Under the pieces are notes generated by a model, which worked only from the letters and a program-made list of their open reading frames with translations, made no database searches and had not been told where the DNA came from. A program made the translations under genes and the position numbers. A DNA stretch of 64,000 nucleotides, taken from contig NZ_CP060034.1 of assembly GCF_023208195.1 (NCBI RefSeq), forward strand, positions 1,798,001 to 1,862,000. Direction: 5' to 3'. This document shows, one piece after another, positions 35,949 through 44,233 of the stretch; position 1 is the stretch's first letter, and every line of letters begins with the position of its first letter. The stretch comes from Nocardioides sp. InS609-2 (GTDB lineage Bacteria > Actinomycetota > Actinomycetes > Propionibacteriales > Nocardioidaceae).

Positions 35949-36323
35949 ATGGTGCCCATGGACGCCGACCACTTCTCCCGGCCCGACCCGACGTCGGACG
36001 TCGCGCCCTACGAGCAGCTGCGCACCCAGATCGCCGGCCGCGCCGCGAGCGGGATGCTGGCCCCCGGCACCCGGTTGCCGACGGTGCGTGCGCTCGCAGA
36101 CGACCTCGGCCTGGCTGTCAACACCGTGGCCAAGGTCTACCGCGCGCTCGAGGCCGACCGCGTGATCGTCACCCAGGGCCGGCGCGGCACGTTCGTGGCG
36201 TCGTCGGCCGCGGCCTCGTCCACCGCCGCCGACACAGCCGCAGCGTCGTACGTCGCCACCTGCCGCCGCCTCGGGCTGACCGTGTCGGAGGCAACCCGGC
36301 TCGTCGAGCAGCGCTGGACCTGA
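35949..36323 (+). CDS. Small GntR-family (YtrA-like) regulator
   Basis: The 124-residue protein has the GntR winged HTH (PYEQLRTQIAGRAASGML, LPTVRALADDLGLAVNTVAK, VIVTQGRRGTFVA) and only a short helical tail, as in the YtrA subfamily. The start may also be the ATG at 35958 (MDADHF). It is divergent from the PfkB gene and could regulate it, although YtrA-type regulators usually control ABC exporters, none of which is adjacent. The gene ends nine bases before a strong terminator hairpin. Confidence 0.87.
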   Translation: MVPMDADHFSRPDPTSDVAPYEQLRTQIAGRAASGMLAPGTRLPTVRALADDLGLAVNTVAKVYRALEADRVIVTQGRRGTFVASSAAASSTAADTAAASYVATCRRLGLTVSEATRLVEQRWT

Positions 36324-36331
36324 CACATGCA

Positions 36332-36368
36332 ACGAGGGCCCGACATCTTGTGGATGTCGGGCCCTCGT
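36332..36368. terminator. Strong bidirectional terminator
   Basis: A perfect 16-bp stem, ACGAGGGCCCGACATC (36332-36347) with GATGTCGGGCCCTCGT (36353-36368), has a five-base loop TTGTG. It separates the plus-strand GntR gene from the end of the minus-strand rplQ gene, so it ends transcription of both. Confidence 0.85.
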
Positions 36369-36387
36369 GATGCAGGTCAGGCGTGGG

Positions 36388-37128
36388 CTACTCGCCGGCG
36401 CGGGTGAACCCAGCAGCCTCGGCGGACGCGACGGTGTCAAACCACACCTCGGCGACCGTCTGGTCGTACCACTGGCCGTCGGGCTCGTGGAACTTCATCG
36501 AGTCCTCGTTGCCCTTGACCGGGAAGCCCTCGGGCGCCACAGCGGCGTCCTCGAGCGGGACGTGCGAGCCGGCGTACTTGCCCTCGAAACCACCCTCGGT
36601 CTCCTCGAACACCTCGGCGTCGGCGCCTTCGACGTCAACGAACGGCGCGATGCCGGCGTCCTCGGCCTTGGCCTCGACCGGGTCGCTGGCGACCTCGTCC
36701 TCAGCGGCAGGAGCCGGGGTGCTCGCGGCAGCCTTGGTCGTCTTCTTCGACGACGCAGCCTTTGGCGAGTAGGCCTCGGTCACCAGCTCGATCACGGCCA
36801 TCGGCGCGTTGTCGCCCTTGCGGGGACCGATCTTCGTGATCCGGGTGTAGCCACCCGGACGCTCGGCGAAGGTCGGCGCGATGTCGACGAAGAGGGTGTG
36901 CACGACCGACTTGTCGCGGATGGTCTTGAGGACCTCGCGCCGGTTGTGCAGGTCGCCCTTCTTGGCCTTGGTGATCAGCTTCTCAGCGTGCGGGCGCAGC
37001 ACCCGTGCCTTGGCCTCGGTGGTGGTGATGCGGCCGTGCTCGAACAGCGCCGTCGCCAGGTTCGCGAGGATCAGGCGCTGGTGGGCCGGGCTACCGCCGA
37101 GGCGCTTGCCCTTCTTGGGAGTAGGCAT
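36388..37128 (-). CDS. rplQ: 50S ribosomal protein L17 with long C-terminal extension
   Basis: L17 lines the exit tunnel area of the large subunit. Residues 1-118 are ordinary L17 ([46 protein letters not shown]). The protein is 246 residues, about twice the usual length. A Lys/Ala then acidic linker (about 119-190) is followed by a compact tail of about 46 residues with [18 protein letters not shown] and [20 protein letters not shown]. That tail matches a small actinobacterial domain that I recall as the sunset domain. It is the last gene of the alpha operon. Confidence 0.95.
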   Translation of the reverse strand: MPTPKKGKRLGGSPAHQRLILANLATALFEHGRITTTEAKARVLRPHAEKLITKAKKGDLHNRREVLKTIRDKSVVHTLFVDIAPTFAERPGGYTRITKIGPRKGDNAPMAVIELVTEAYSPKAASSKKTTKAAASTPAPAAEDEVASDPVEAKAEDAGIAPFVDVEGADAEVFEETEGGFEGKYAGSHVPLEDAAVAPEGFPVKGNEDSMKFHEPDGQWYDQTVAEVWFDTVASAEAAGFTRAGE

Positions 37129-37173
37129 GTGGTTCTCTCATTTCTCCCGGGCCGTGTCAGGTACCCGGATAGA

Positions 37174-37192
37174 CGACCGGCTGGGCCGGTCG
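37174..37192. terminator. Hairpin between rpoA and rplQ
   Basis: CGACCGGC (37174-37181) and GCCGGTCG (37185-37192) form a perfect 8-bp stem with a three-base loop in the unusually long 150-base rpoA-rplQ gap. It may attenuate transcription or stabilise the rpoA mRNA end. Confidence 0.4.
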
Positions 37193-37241
37193 ATTTCGGT
37201 CAATTGAGTTGATGCTGTCGCGAGCTTGCGAGCGTCGTTCT

Positions 37242-37279
37242 CGGTGGTCGAGTAGCGAGCTCGCGTGCGTATCGAGACC
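37242..37279. repeat. Interspersed TCGAG-type intergenic repeat
   Basis: The segment begins CGGTGGTCGAGTAGCGAGC and ends TATCGAGACC, abutting the rpoA stop codon. This is the form of a GGTxGTCGAG...TCGAGACC repeat common between genes in Nocardioides-like genomes (from memory). Related sequences occur at 5649-5711 and 56624-56686. Confidence 0.5.
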
Positions 37280-38295
37280 TAGTACTGCTCGTCCTCGACG
37301 AACGCGTCGTCGTCGTCATCGCCGTACGCCGCGAGAGCGGCCTGCGGGTCGAAGCCGGGCGCGCTGTCCTTGAGGGACAGGCCCATCTCGACCAGCTTGG
37401 CCTTGACCTCGTCGATCGACTTCGCACCGAAGTTGCGGATGTCGAGCAGGTCCTGCTCCGAGCGCGAGATGAGCTCACCCACGGTGTGGATGCCCTCGCG
37501 CTTGAGGCAGTTGTAGGACCGGACGGTCAGCTGCAGCTCCTCGACCGGCAGGGCGAGGTCGGCAGCGAGCTGCTCGTCGACGGGCGACGGGCCGATGTCG
37601 ATGCCCTCGGCCTCGACGTTGAGCTCACGGGCCAGACCGAACAGCTCGACCAGGGTCTTGCCGGCCGAGGCGATCGCGTCACGGGGACGGATCGACGGCT
37701 TGGTCTCGACGTCGATGACGAGCTTGTCGAAGTCGGTGCGCTGCTCGACTCGGGTGGCCTCGACCTTGTAGGTCACCTTGAGGACCGGGCTGTAGATCGA
37801 GTCGACCGGCATCCGGCCGATCTCGTTGTCCAAACCCTTGTTCTGGACGGCGGAGACGTAGCCGCGGCCACGCTCGACGACCAGCTCCATCTCGAGCTTG
37901 CCCGAGTCGGAGAGGGTGGCGATCTTCAGGTCGGGGTTGTGGACCTCGACACCGGCGGGCGGCGCGATGTCGGCGGCGGTGACGTCACCGGCACCCGACT
38001 TGCGCAGGTACATCGTGACGGGCTCGTCGTGCTCGGAGGAGACGACCAGACCCTTCAGGTTGAGGATGATCTCGGTGACGTCCTGGGTGACACCCTCGAC
38101 GGTCGAGAACTCGTGGAGGACGGAGTCGACCTTGATGCTCGTGACCGAGGCACCGGGGATCGACGACAGGAGCGTACGACGCAGCGAGTTGCCCAGGGTG
38201 TAGCCGAAGCCAGGCTCCAGGGGCTCGATCACGAAGCGTGAGCGGAACTCGTCGACGGACTCTTCCGACAGCGTGGGGCGCTGAGCGATAAGCAC
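37279..38295 (-). CDS. rpoA: DNA-directed RNA polymerase alpha subunit
   Basis: The 338-residue alpha subunit has an N-terminal assembly domain ([30 protein letters not shown]) and a C-terminal DNA- and activator-binding domain ([35 protein letters not shown]). An acidic tail ends [13 protein letters not shown]. It dimerises and nucleates polymerase assembly. It starts at GTG 38295. The gene keeps its normal place after rpsD. Confidence 0.98.
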   Translation of the reverse strand: MLIAQRPTLSEESVDEFRSRFVIEPLEPGFGYTLGNSLRRTLLSSIPGASVTSIKVDSVLHEFSTVEGVTQDVTEIILNLKGLVVSSEHDEPVTMYLRKSGAGDVTAADIAPPAGVEVHNPDLKIATLSDSGKLEMELVVERGRGYVSAVQNKGLDNEIGRMPVDSIYSPVLKVTYKVEATRVEQRTDFDKLVIDVETKPSIRPRDAIASAGKTLVELFGLARELNVEAEGIDIGPSPVDEQLAADLALPVEELQLTVRSYNCLKREGIHTVGELISRSEQDLLDIRNFGAKSIDEVKAKLVEMGLSLKDSAPGFDPQAALAAYGDDDDDAFVEDEQY

Positions 38296-38309
38296 TGATA
38301 TTTCCTTCC

Positions 38310-38337
38310 CGGGCCCACCCGCTATTTGACGGGCCCG
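38310..38337. promoter_or_regulatory. Hairpin in the rpsD-rpoA gap
   Basis: CGGGCCC (38310-38316) can pair with GGGCCCG (38331-38337) around a 14-base loop, within the 121-base gap just before rpoA. It may be an attenuator or processing site in the alpha operon; S4 feedback control of this operon is known in other bacteria. Confidence 0.35.
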
Positions 38338-38416
38338 AACTGCGGTGATGGAGAAGGGAGTGAGTCGGGGTTCCGGCTGCCCGCCGAGGTGACGACGGGC
38401 AACCGGACCACCGGTT

Positions 38417-39025
38417 TTACTTCTTGGAGTAGTACTCGACGATCAGCTGTTCGGTGACCGGCATGTCGATCTGCGCGCGGACCGGGACCTGGTGCACGAG
38501 GATGCGCATCCGGGTCGGAATGGCCTCGAGCCAGGCCGGGACGTGGCGCTCGCCGTGGGTCTCGCGAGCCACGATGAACGGCGTCATCTCGAGCGACTTC
38601 TCCCGGACGTCGATGACGTCGTGGGCGCTCACCTGGAACGAGGGGATGTCGACCTTGCGGCCGTTCACCATGAAGTGGCCGTGTACGACGAGCTGACGGG
38701 CGTGGCGACGCGTGCGGGCGAAGCCGGCACGGTAGACCACGTTGTCGAGGCGGCACTCGAGCATCTGGAGCAGGTTGTCACCGGTCTTGCCGGATCGACG
38801 CGATGCCTCGACGTAGTACTTGTGGAACTGGCGCTCGAGGATGCCGTAGGAGAAGCGGGCCTTCTGCTTCTCGCGCAGCTGGAGCAGGTACTCGCTCTCC
38901 TTGATGCGTCCGCGGCCGTGCTGGCCGGGGGGGTAGGGGCGACGCTCGTAAGCCTGGTCGCCTCCCACGAGGTCGACACCGAGACGGCGCGACTTCTTGG
39001 TCATGGGGCCGGTGTAACGGGCCAT
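38417..39025 (-). CDS. rpsD: 30S ribosomal protein S4 (zinc-free form)
   Basis: The 202-residue S4 starts at ATG 39023-39025 ([16 protein letters not shown]). It has [26 protein letters not shown] and the S4 RNA-binding domain ([36 protein letters not shown]). The N-terminal CxxC zinc knuckle of some S4 proteins is absent, as is common in actinobacteria. S4 initiates assembly of the small-subunit body and often represses its own operon. Confidence 0.97.
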   Translation of the reverse strand: MARYTGPMTKKSRRLGVDLVGGDQAYERRPYPPGQHGRGRIKESEYLLQLREKQKARFSYGILERQFHKYYVEASRRSGKTGDNLLQMLECRLDNVVYRAGFARTRRHARQLVVHGHFMVNGRKVDIPSFQVSAHDVIDVREKSLEMTPFIVARETHGERHVPAWLEAIPTRMRILVHQVPVRAQIDMPVTEQLIVEYYSKK

Positions 39026-39059
39026 GTTCAGTCTCTCCTTGGGTCTCTGGCTGTCGGGA

Positions 39060-39455
39060 TCAGACGCGGCGGCGCTTGGGCGGCCGGCATCCGTTGTGGG
39101 GCACGGGAGTGACGTCCTGGATGGTGCCGACCTCGAGGCCGATGGCACCAAGCGAACGAATCGCCGTCTCGCGGCCCGAACCGGGGCCCTTCACGAAGAC
39201 GTCGATCTTCTTCATCCCGTGCTCCTGCGCCCGACGACCAGCAGCCTCGGCTGCCATCTGCGCGGCGAACGGCGTGGACTTGCGCGAGCCCTTGAAGCCG
39301 ACGGTGCCGGCGGAGGCCCAGGCGATGACCGCACCGGTGGGGTCGGTGATCGTGACGATCGTGTTGTTGAACGTGCTCTTGATGTGGGCTTCGCCCTGAG
39401 CGACGTTCTTCTTCTCCTTGCGGCGCACCTTGCTGGCGCGGCTCTTGGGAGGCAT
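39060..39455 (-). CDS. rpsK: 30S ribosomal protein S11
   Basis: The 131-residue protein has [40 protein letters not shown] and the C-terminal [18 protein letters not shown]. It sits on the small-subunit platform. It lies between rpsM and rpsD as usual. Confidence 0.98.
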   Translation of the reverse strand: MPPKSRASKVRRKEKKNVAQGEAHIKSTFNNTIVTITDPTGAVIAWASAGTVGFKGSRKSTPFAAQMAAEAAGRRAQEHGMKKIDVFVKGPGSGRETAIRSLGAIGLEVGTIQDVTPVPHNGCRPPKRRRV

Positions 39456-39520
39456 TCAGTAACTCCTGGAGGTAGCTGGTCGGGGAGAGTTCGAGGAAGC
39501 AGGCAGGTGGCGCGTGTGCG

Positions 39521-39895
39521 TCACTTGGCCTTCTTCTTGCCGGCGACAGTGCGCTTGGGACCCTTGCGGGTACGGGCGTTGGTCTTGGTGCGCTGACCGC
39601 GGACCGGCAGGCCCATGCGGTGGCGGCGACCCTGGTAGCTGCCGATCTCGATCTTGCGGCGGATGTCTGCCTGGACCTCGCGACGGAGGTCACCCTCGAT
39701 CTTGAAGTTCGCTTCGATCTCATCGCGGAGCTTGACCAGCTCTTCGTCGCCCAACGTGTGGACGCGCGCGTTCGGGTCGACCCCGGTTGCGGCGAGGAGC
39801 TGCTGGGAGCGGGTACGGCCGATGCCGTAGATGTAGGTGAGTGCGATCTCGATGCGCTTGTCGCGCGGGAGGTCAACACCAACGAGGCGAGCCAT
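39521..39895 (-). CDS. rpsM: 30S ribosomal protein S13
   Basis: The 124-residue protein starts at ATG 39893-39895 ([17 protein letters not shown]); the in-frame sequence upstream is leader. It has [36 protein letters not shown] and a basic tail ending KKKAK. S13 contacts P-site tRNA and the large subunit. Confidence 0.98.
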   Translation of the reverse strand: MARLVGVDLPRDKRIEIALTYIYGIGRTRSQQLLAATGVDPNARVHTLGDEELVKLRDEIEANFKIEGDLRREVQADIRRKIEIGSYQGRRHRMGLPVRGQRTKTNARTRKGPKRTVAGKKKAK

Positions 39896-40054
39896 GTGGC
39901 GATTCCTTGTCTGTTTGCACGGTGGTTTCGGTTCGTGTCGCGTCCCATACCGCCTCGGTTGGGCCCCGGCCACTGCTCCGGAGGTGATTCAGTCCTGGAT
40001 GTTCAAGACCTAGCGATCACGTTTAGTTGTTCTTCAGTTGTGCGGTGCTACTGC

Positions 40055-40168
40055 TTAACCCTGGCGCTGCTTGTGTCGCGGGTTCTCACAGATGACCATG
40101 ACGCGGCCGTGACGACGAATGACCTTGCACTTGTCGCACATCGGCTTGACGCTGGGGTTGACCTTCAC
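40055..40168 (-). CDS. rpmJ: 50S ribosomal protein L36 (zinc-binding form)
   Basis: A 37-residue reading frame, GTG start at 40166-40168, reads [20 protein letters not shown] and ends in [11 protein letters not shown]. Three Cys and one His form the zinc site, so this is the zinc-dependent paralogue. It lies between infA and rpsM, its standard place. An AGGAGGGC-type sequence upstream of the GTG (GGGCCCTCCTC on the plus strand) gives ribosome binding. Confidence 0.95.
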   Translation of the reverse strand: MKVNPSVKPMCDKCKVIRRHGRVMVICENPRHKQRQG

Positions 40169-40199
40169 GAGGAGGGCCCTTTCTTCATCGGGTGGCTGG

Positions 40200-40421
40200 T
40201 TACTTGTAGCGGTAGACGATGCGACCCCGTGTGAGGTCGTACGGCGACAGCTCCACCACCACGCGGTCCTCAGGGAGGATCCGGATGTAGTGCTGGCGCA
40301 TCTTGCCGCTGATGTGGGCGAGCACCTTGTGTCCGTTGGTCAGCTCGACCCGGAACATGGCGTTGGGAAGGGCCTCCACTACGGTGCCCTCGATCTCGAT
40401 CACGCCTTCTTTCTTCGGCAT
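40200..40421 (-). CDS. infA: Translation initiation factor IF-1
   Basis: The 73-residue OB-fold protein reads [20 protein letters not shown] and ends [14 protein letters not shown], the usual IF-1 length. It blocks the A site during initiation. The ATG at 40419-40421 is preferred on homology; a GTG three codons earlier is possible. It is the first gene of the alpha operon here, because map lies 15 kb away. Confidence 0.96.
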   Translation of the reverse strand: MPKKEGVIEIEGTVVEALPNAMFRVELTNGHKVLAHISGKMRQHYIRILPEDRVVVELSPYDLTRGRIVYRYK

Positions 40422-40465
40422 GTCCTCCACAATCTGTTGATTCGCGTATCTACCGTCTTCGTGCG

Positions 40466-40585
40466 CCAGCGGATGGATCCGCTGGGTGGCCCGGGAACCT
40501 CCGGTCGCAGGCGACCGGTGGACCTCGTGCAGCGCTGGGGGTGTCTCACCTGGACACGCGCACGACTAGCTCTCACGAGCTGGTC
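40466..40585 (-). promoter_or_regulatory. Structured infA leader with several hairpins
   Basis: Within the 281-base gap before infA, perfect stems form at 40466-40474/40477-40485 (9 bp) and 40501-40508/40511-40518 (8 bp). A weaker stem lies at 40541-40545/40553-40557, and 40564-40572/40577-40585 pairs with one G-U. The tgpA-like gene ends at 40703 on the same strand, so some stems may terminate read-through and others may belong to the infA mRNA leader. Confidence 0.5.
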
Positions 40586-40647
40586 GATTGGTGATCCTGG
40601 CAGCCGCGAGGCACCACGAAACGCAACCCACGTTGGGCCGACACGCC

Positions 40648-40653
40648 AGTTTA
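40648..40653 (-). promoter_or_regulatory. Candidate -10 box for the infA operon
   Basis: The minus strand reads TAAACT here, fitting TANNNT, in a locally A/T-richer patch of the gap. Transcription would start near 40641, giving a leader of about 220 bases. No convincing -35 is seen. Confidence 0.4.
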
Positions 40654-40702
40654 GGCGGAGGCTGGGAGAAATCCCTAATCGCGCTGGGCCCCCCACCACG
40701 GG

Positions 40703-43039
40703 TCAGCGACGCAGGAACCCTGGCCTGAACGTGGTGATGTTGACCGCGGCAAACCAGCGGGTACGCCGGCCCACCGTGCGCGACATCGCGCGGCGCTCCT
40801 TGTCGATGCGCGCCCAGTAGGACTCGGCGCTCTCGGCCGCGGGCACCTCCGGCCCCCAGACCGAGCTGTCGGCCTCCCGGGCCAGGGCGGCGGCCCGCTT
40901 GGACGTGATCGAGCCGGACTGCTCGCGGCGGGTCACGGTGCTCGTGAGCGGCACCTGCTGACCGAGGTCGAGGGCGTGGTCGACCAGCTCGCGCCAGGCG
41001 CCGACGAACCGCGTGGATACCGCAGCGGCGGAGCGGCGACGGCGCCGGCGGAGCACCTTGGCGGCAATGATGGAGCCGAGGCACAACGCGATGACCAGCA
41101 GCGGGATGCCGACATAGATCACCACGGTGGCCACCCACGCGGGCAGCCCGTCGCCCTCTGCCTGCAACTTGTCGGACGGCTTGTTGGCCATCTTGGCCCG
41201 CAGGTCGGAGTCGGACTGCTCACCGAGGTCCGACGGCGGCGGGATCGGCGCCGGCGGGGGCACGACCGTGCCGCTGAGCGGCTCCTGGGTCTGGGGCTGC
41301 TGCTCCGAAGGCGGCCGGTCGGACATGAACGCCTCGGTCGGCAGGGTGCGCCACGAACCGTCGGCGAGCCGCAGCTCGACCCAGGCCGAGACGTCCTCGC
41401 CGGTCACGACGCCGCCCGCGGGTACGACAGCACCCATGACCACCCGGGCCGGGACCCCGATCTTGTTGGCCATCAGCGCCATCGTCGCGGCGTACTGCTC
41501 GTCGTTGCCGACCATGACCTCGGCGTTGACGAAGCCGTCGGAGAGCCGCTGGATGCCGTGTCCGGGGTAGTAGGTGCGCTCGGACTTCTTGACTCCGTCG
41601 GAGTAGCGGCCCTCGGTCTTGAGGTGATCGGCCACCGCGAACACCCGCTCCATGGGTGTGTTCGCCTCCTCGGTCCACTTGGAGGCCGGGCCGTCGAGGA
41701 AACCGGTGCCGTCGGCGGGCACGCCGGTCTGGCTCGAGGGCGCATCAGCGGCGGTGACGGCCTCGTCAGGAGCCACGGCAGTGAAGGAGTAGCGGTCGCC
41801 GGGGTGCAGCCCGGACGGTACGACGGCAGTCGAGGTCGCGAGGTTGTAGCGGAACGACTCGCCCTTGACGCCCGGCTCGCCGCTCTCGAACTCCATCGAC
41901 TGGAGCGCGCCGATCACGGGCAGCCAGACGCCGCGGTAGCCCTCACCGAGGGTCACCGTGGCCTTGACCGCGTCTCCGGAGACCTGGTTGTCGATGACCG
42001 ACGAGACCCGCTGGAAGGAGTCCTCGGCCTCGCCGGGCAGGGCGTCGTTGGACGCCCCCCACACCATGCCGTCGTAGCTGTCGAGCGTCGCGAACCGCAC
42101 CCGGCTGCCGTTGGGGGCACCGGTGACGCGGAACAGCTCCTTCTCGAAGACGTTGGTCGGCCGTTCCTCGCGTGCCGTCGCGGGCAGCTCTACGTAGTTG
42201 CGGAACGACGCCAGCAGCGAGGGGTAGCGGCCGATGTCGAACGGCGGCTCGACGTAGGAGCGCAGCACGGTGCGGTCGGTGTCGGCGCCCATCGCCGCGT
42301 TGGCCACGGGCAGGGCGAGCACGGCTGCAGCGCCCAGCAGTGCGACGCCGGCGACGCTGCGCCCGATGCCGCGGCTGCCGCCCCGGACGGCCGCGCTCTC
42401 GCGGCGGCCACGGAGCGCCAGCCAGCCGAGCGCCAGGGCTGCGAAGCCCACGCCCTGCAGCCACAGCGACTGCGGGTGTCGGACGCCGAGCCCGATGACG
42501 ACGACGAGCGCGAGAGCGCAGGCCAGCACGGGCAGCAGGGCGGTGAGCCACGAGCGCCTGGTCTGGAGGTGCACCAGCTGGGCACCGATGAAGCCCGACA
42601 CCAGGCCGAGCGTCCACGGCAGCACCAGCAGCGGCCCGGTGCCGTCGACCGGGGGCAGCGTGGTGAGCATGTCCTTCCAGCCGAACAACAGCTGGTCGGT
42701 CAGCTCGCCGAGCGTGCGTCCACCCGGGACGTACGCCGTGTCGCCGATCGAGCGCAGGCACAGCGGGCCCCCGAACAGGAAGAACACGACGACCAGCGTG
42801 AGCACCGCCGCCACCACGGGCCAGCGCAGCGCGCGGAAGAGCGCGGAGATCGCGACAGCGAGGACGGTGCCGACGATGCCGACGACGAGGTAGCCCTGGC
42901 CGGTGAACGACGAGGCGAAGCCACTCAGGGCCAAAGAGGTAAGGGCCACCACGAACACGAGGTCGAGGAGGCGTGGGACGCCGGGCCAGTCGGCGCGCGC
43001 CCGCCGCCGGGTCTGGGTCTGGGTGTCGAGGCTCGTCAT
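40703..43039 (-). CDS. TgpA-like membrane protein with a degenerate transglutaminase domain
   Basis: The 778-residue protein has about six membrane segments in residues 20-250, an extracytoplasmic region with the transglutaminase-like core (about 470-575), a Pro-rich linker, one more membrane helix (about 635-660) and a basic cytoplasmic tail. The core aligns well (NDEQYAATMALMANKIGVPA, then SAWVELRLADGSW and LPTEAF). All three catalytic residues are changed: the Cys position is Asp513, the His position Ser551 and the Asp position Leu566. It is therefore probably a binding domain and not an enzyme. Its start overlaps the DUF58 gene by ATGA. Confidence 0.85.
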   Translation of the reverse strand: MTSLDTQTQTRRRARADWPGVPRLLDLVFVVALTSLALSGFASSFTGQGYLVVGIVGTVLAVAISALFRALRWPVVAAVLTLVVVFFLFGGPLCLRSIGDTAYVPGGRTLGELTDQLLFGWKDMLTTLPPVDGTGPLLVLPWTLGLVSGFIGAQLVHLQTRRSWLTALLPVLACALALVVVIGLGVRHPQSLWLQGVGFAALALGWLALRGRRESAAVRGGSRGIGRSVAGVALLGAAAVLALPVANAAMGADTDRTVLRSYVEPPFDIGRYPSLLASFRNYVELPATAREERPTNVFEKELFRVTGAPNGSRVRFATLDSYDGMVWGASNDALPGEAEDSFQRVSSVIDNQVSGDAVKATVTLGEGYRGVWLPVIGALQSMEFESGEPGVKGESFRYNLATSTAVVPSGLHPGDRYSFTAVAPDEAVTAADAPSSQTGVPADGTGFLDGPASKWTEEANTPMERVFAVADHLKTEGRYSDGVKKSERTYYPGHGIQRLSDGFVNAEVMVGNDEQYAATMALMANKIGVPARVVMGAVVPAGGVVTGEDVSAWVELRLADGSWRTLPTEAFMSDRPPSEQQPQTQEPLSGTVVPPPAPIPPPSDLGEQSDSDLRAKMANKPSDKLQAEGDGLPAWVATVVIYVGIPLLVIALCLGSIIAAKVLRRRRRRSAAAVSTRFVGAWRELVDHALDLGQQVPLTSTVTRREQSGSITSKRAAALAREADSSVWGPEVPAAESAESYWARIDKERRAMSRTVGRRTRWFAAVNITTFRPGFLRR

Positions 43040-44223
43040 CGCACGCTCCAGCGCAGCAGCCCGGCCAGGTCGTCCTTGGCGGCCAGGTGCAGGACCGGGA
43101 GTCCGCCGGCCTCGCTCACCCGGCTGCGGCCGGCGGGGTCGATCAGGATGGCGAAGCGGCGTACTTCGGGCGGGAAGGCCGCCGACGCGCGCTGCACGTC
43201 GCGGAACTCGCAGCCCGGGCCGGTGATGAAGAAGCAGAGACTGGTGTCGGGCGCGACGGAGACGGCACGTCGCCCGGTGTTGACCAGCCCAACGTTTCCG
43301 AAGTCGGCCCGGCAGACCGAGTCGAGCGCCAGGTGACCGTCGGCGCCGGACGACGCCTGCTTGCCGCAGACGAACGAGACCTCGAAGTCGTCCAAGATCG
43401 CGCGTACGGCGATCGACGCGGCCACGGCCATAGCCATCTCGAAGTCGTCGGGATCGGGCCAGGCCGACAGCTGGTCCTCGACGACCAGCGTCGCGTGGCT
43501 GCGACGCGTGTCGAGGTACTGCCGGACGAGCAGCGCCGACTCACCGGTCGAGGCCATCACCTTGGCCGACGAGCGCCAGTGGATGTGGCGCAGGTCGTCG
43601 CCGGGGGCGTACTCGCGCAGGGCATGGAAGGCCAGGTCGCTCTGCGAGATCGCGTCGGTGGAGACGCCCTCGAGGTCGCGCAGGAGGCCGGCTCCCAGGG
43701 ACTCCAGGGGCAGCAGCGGCGGCCGCACGAGCACCTCGCGGACCGGCGTCCAGGTCACGTCACGGGAGAAGATGCCGAGTGGGTCACCGCGCCGCGTGAT
43801 CGCCGGGCCGACGGGAATGACCCCGCGACGCTCGGTGCGGATGGTGAACGTCTCTTCGTTGCCGGCCCCGGGTGCCAGCGAGCCGATGCCGTAGCGGTGC
43901 ACGGCCGAGCCGACCGGCACCTCGAGCGTGGTGGGCAGCAGTCGTCGCCCGGCGGTGTTGGTCACCAGCACGCTCGCCGCGGCGGACTCCCCCGCCATTA
44001 CTCGCTCCGGCTCGAGGCCGAGGTCGACACGCACGTTGGTGCGGCCCAGCAGGAACGGTGCGGCGAGCACGAGCAGGAGCAGGCAGGCCGCGGCGATCAC
44101 GCCCAGCTCGCGCCAGTGCGCCGTCTGGGCGACCAAGGCTGCGCCCACGCCGATCCCGAGGATCACCCAGCCCACAGGCTTGACGATCCCCAGGATCTGG
44201 TCGAGAGGCTTGGTGTCGGCCAT
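43036..44223 (-). CDS. DUF58-domain protein
   Basis: The 395-residue protein has two N-terminal membrane segments (about 14-60) and then the DUF58 region with the signature REYAPGDDLRHIHWRSSAKV. A vWA-like C-terminal part follows (THATLVVEDQLSA-like segment, LCFFITGPG). DUF58 proteins are regularly encoded with MoxR ATPases and transglutaminase-like proteins and are thought to be substrates or partners of the MoxR chaperone. It lies ten bases after the moxR gene and overlaps the TgpA-like gene. Confidence 0.9.
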   Translation of the reverse strand: MADTKPLDQILGIVKPVGWVILGIGVGAALVAQTAHWRELGVIAAACLLLLVLAAPFLLGRTNVRVDLGLEPERVMAGESAAASVLVTNTAGRRLLPTTLEVPVGSAVHRYGIGSLAPGAGNEETFTIRTERRGVIPVGPAITRRGDPLGIFSRDVTWTPVREVLVRPPLLPLESLGAGLLRDLEGVSTDAISQSDLAFHALREYAPGDDLRHIHWRSSAKVMASTGESALLVRQYLDTRRSHATLVVEDQLSAWPDPDDFEMAMAVAASIAVRAILDDFEVSFVCGKQASSGADGHLALDSVCRADFGNVGLVNTGRRAVSVAPDTSLCFFITGPGCEFRDVQRASAAFPPEVRRFAILIDPAGRSRVSEAGGLPVLHLAAKDDLAGLLRWSVR

Positions 44224-44233
44224 GGGCGTGGTC

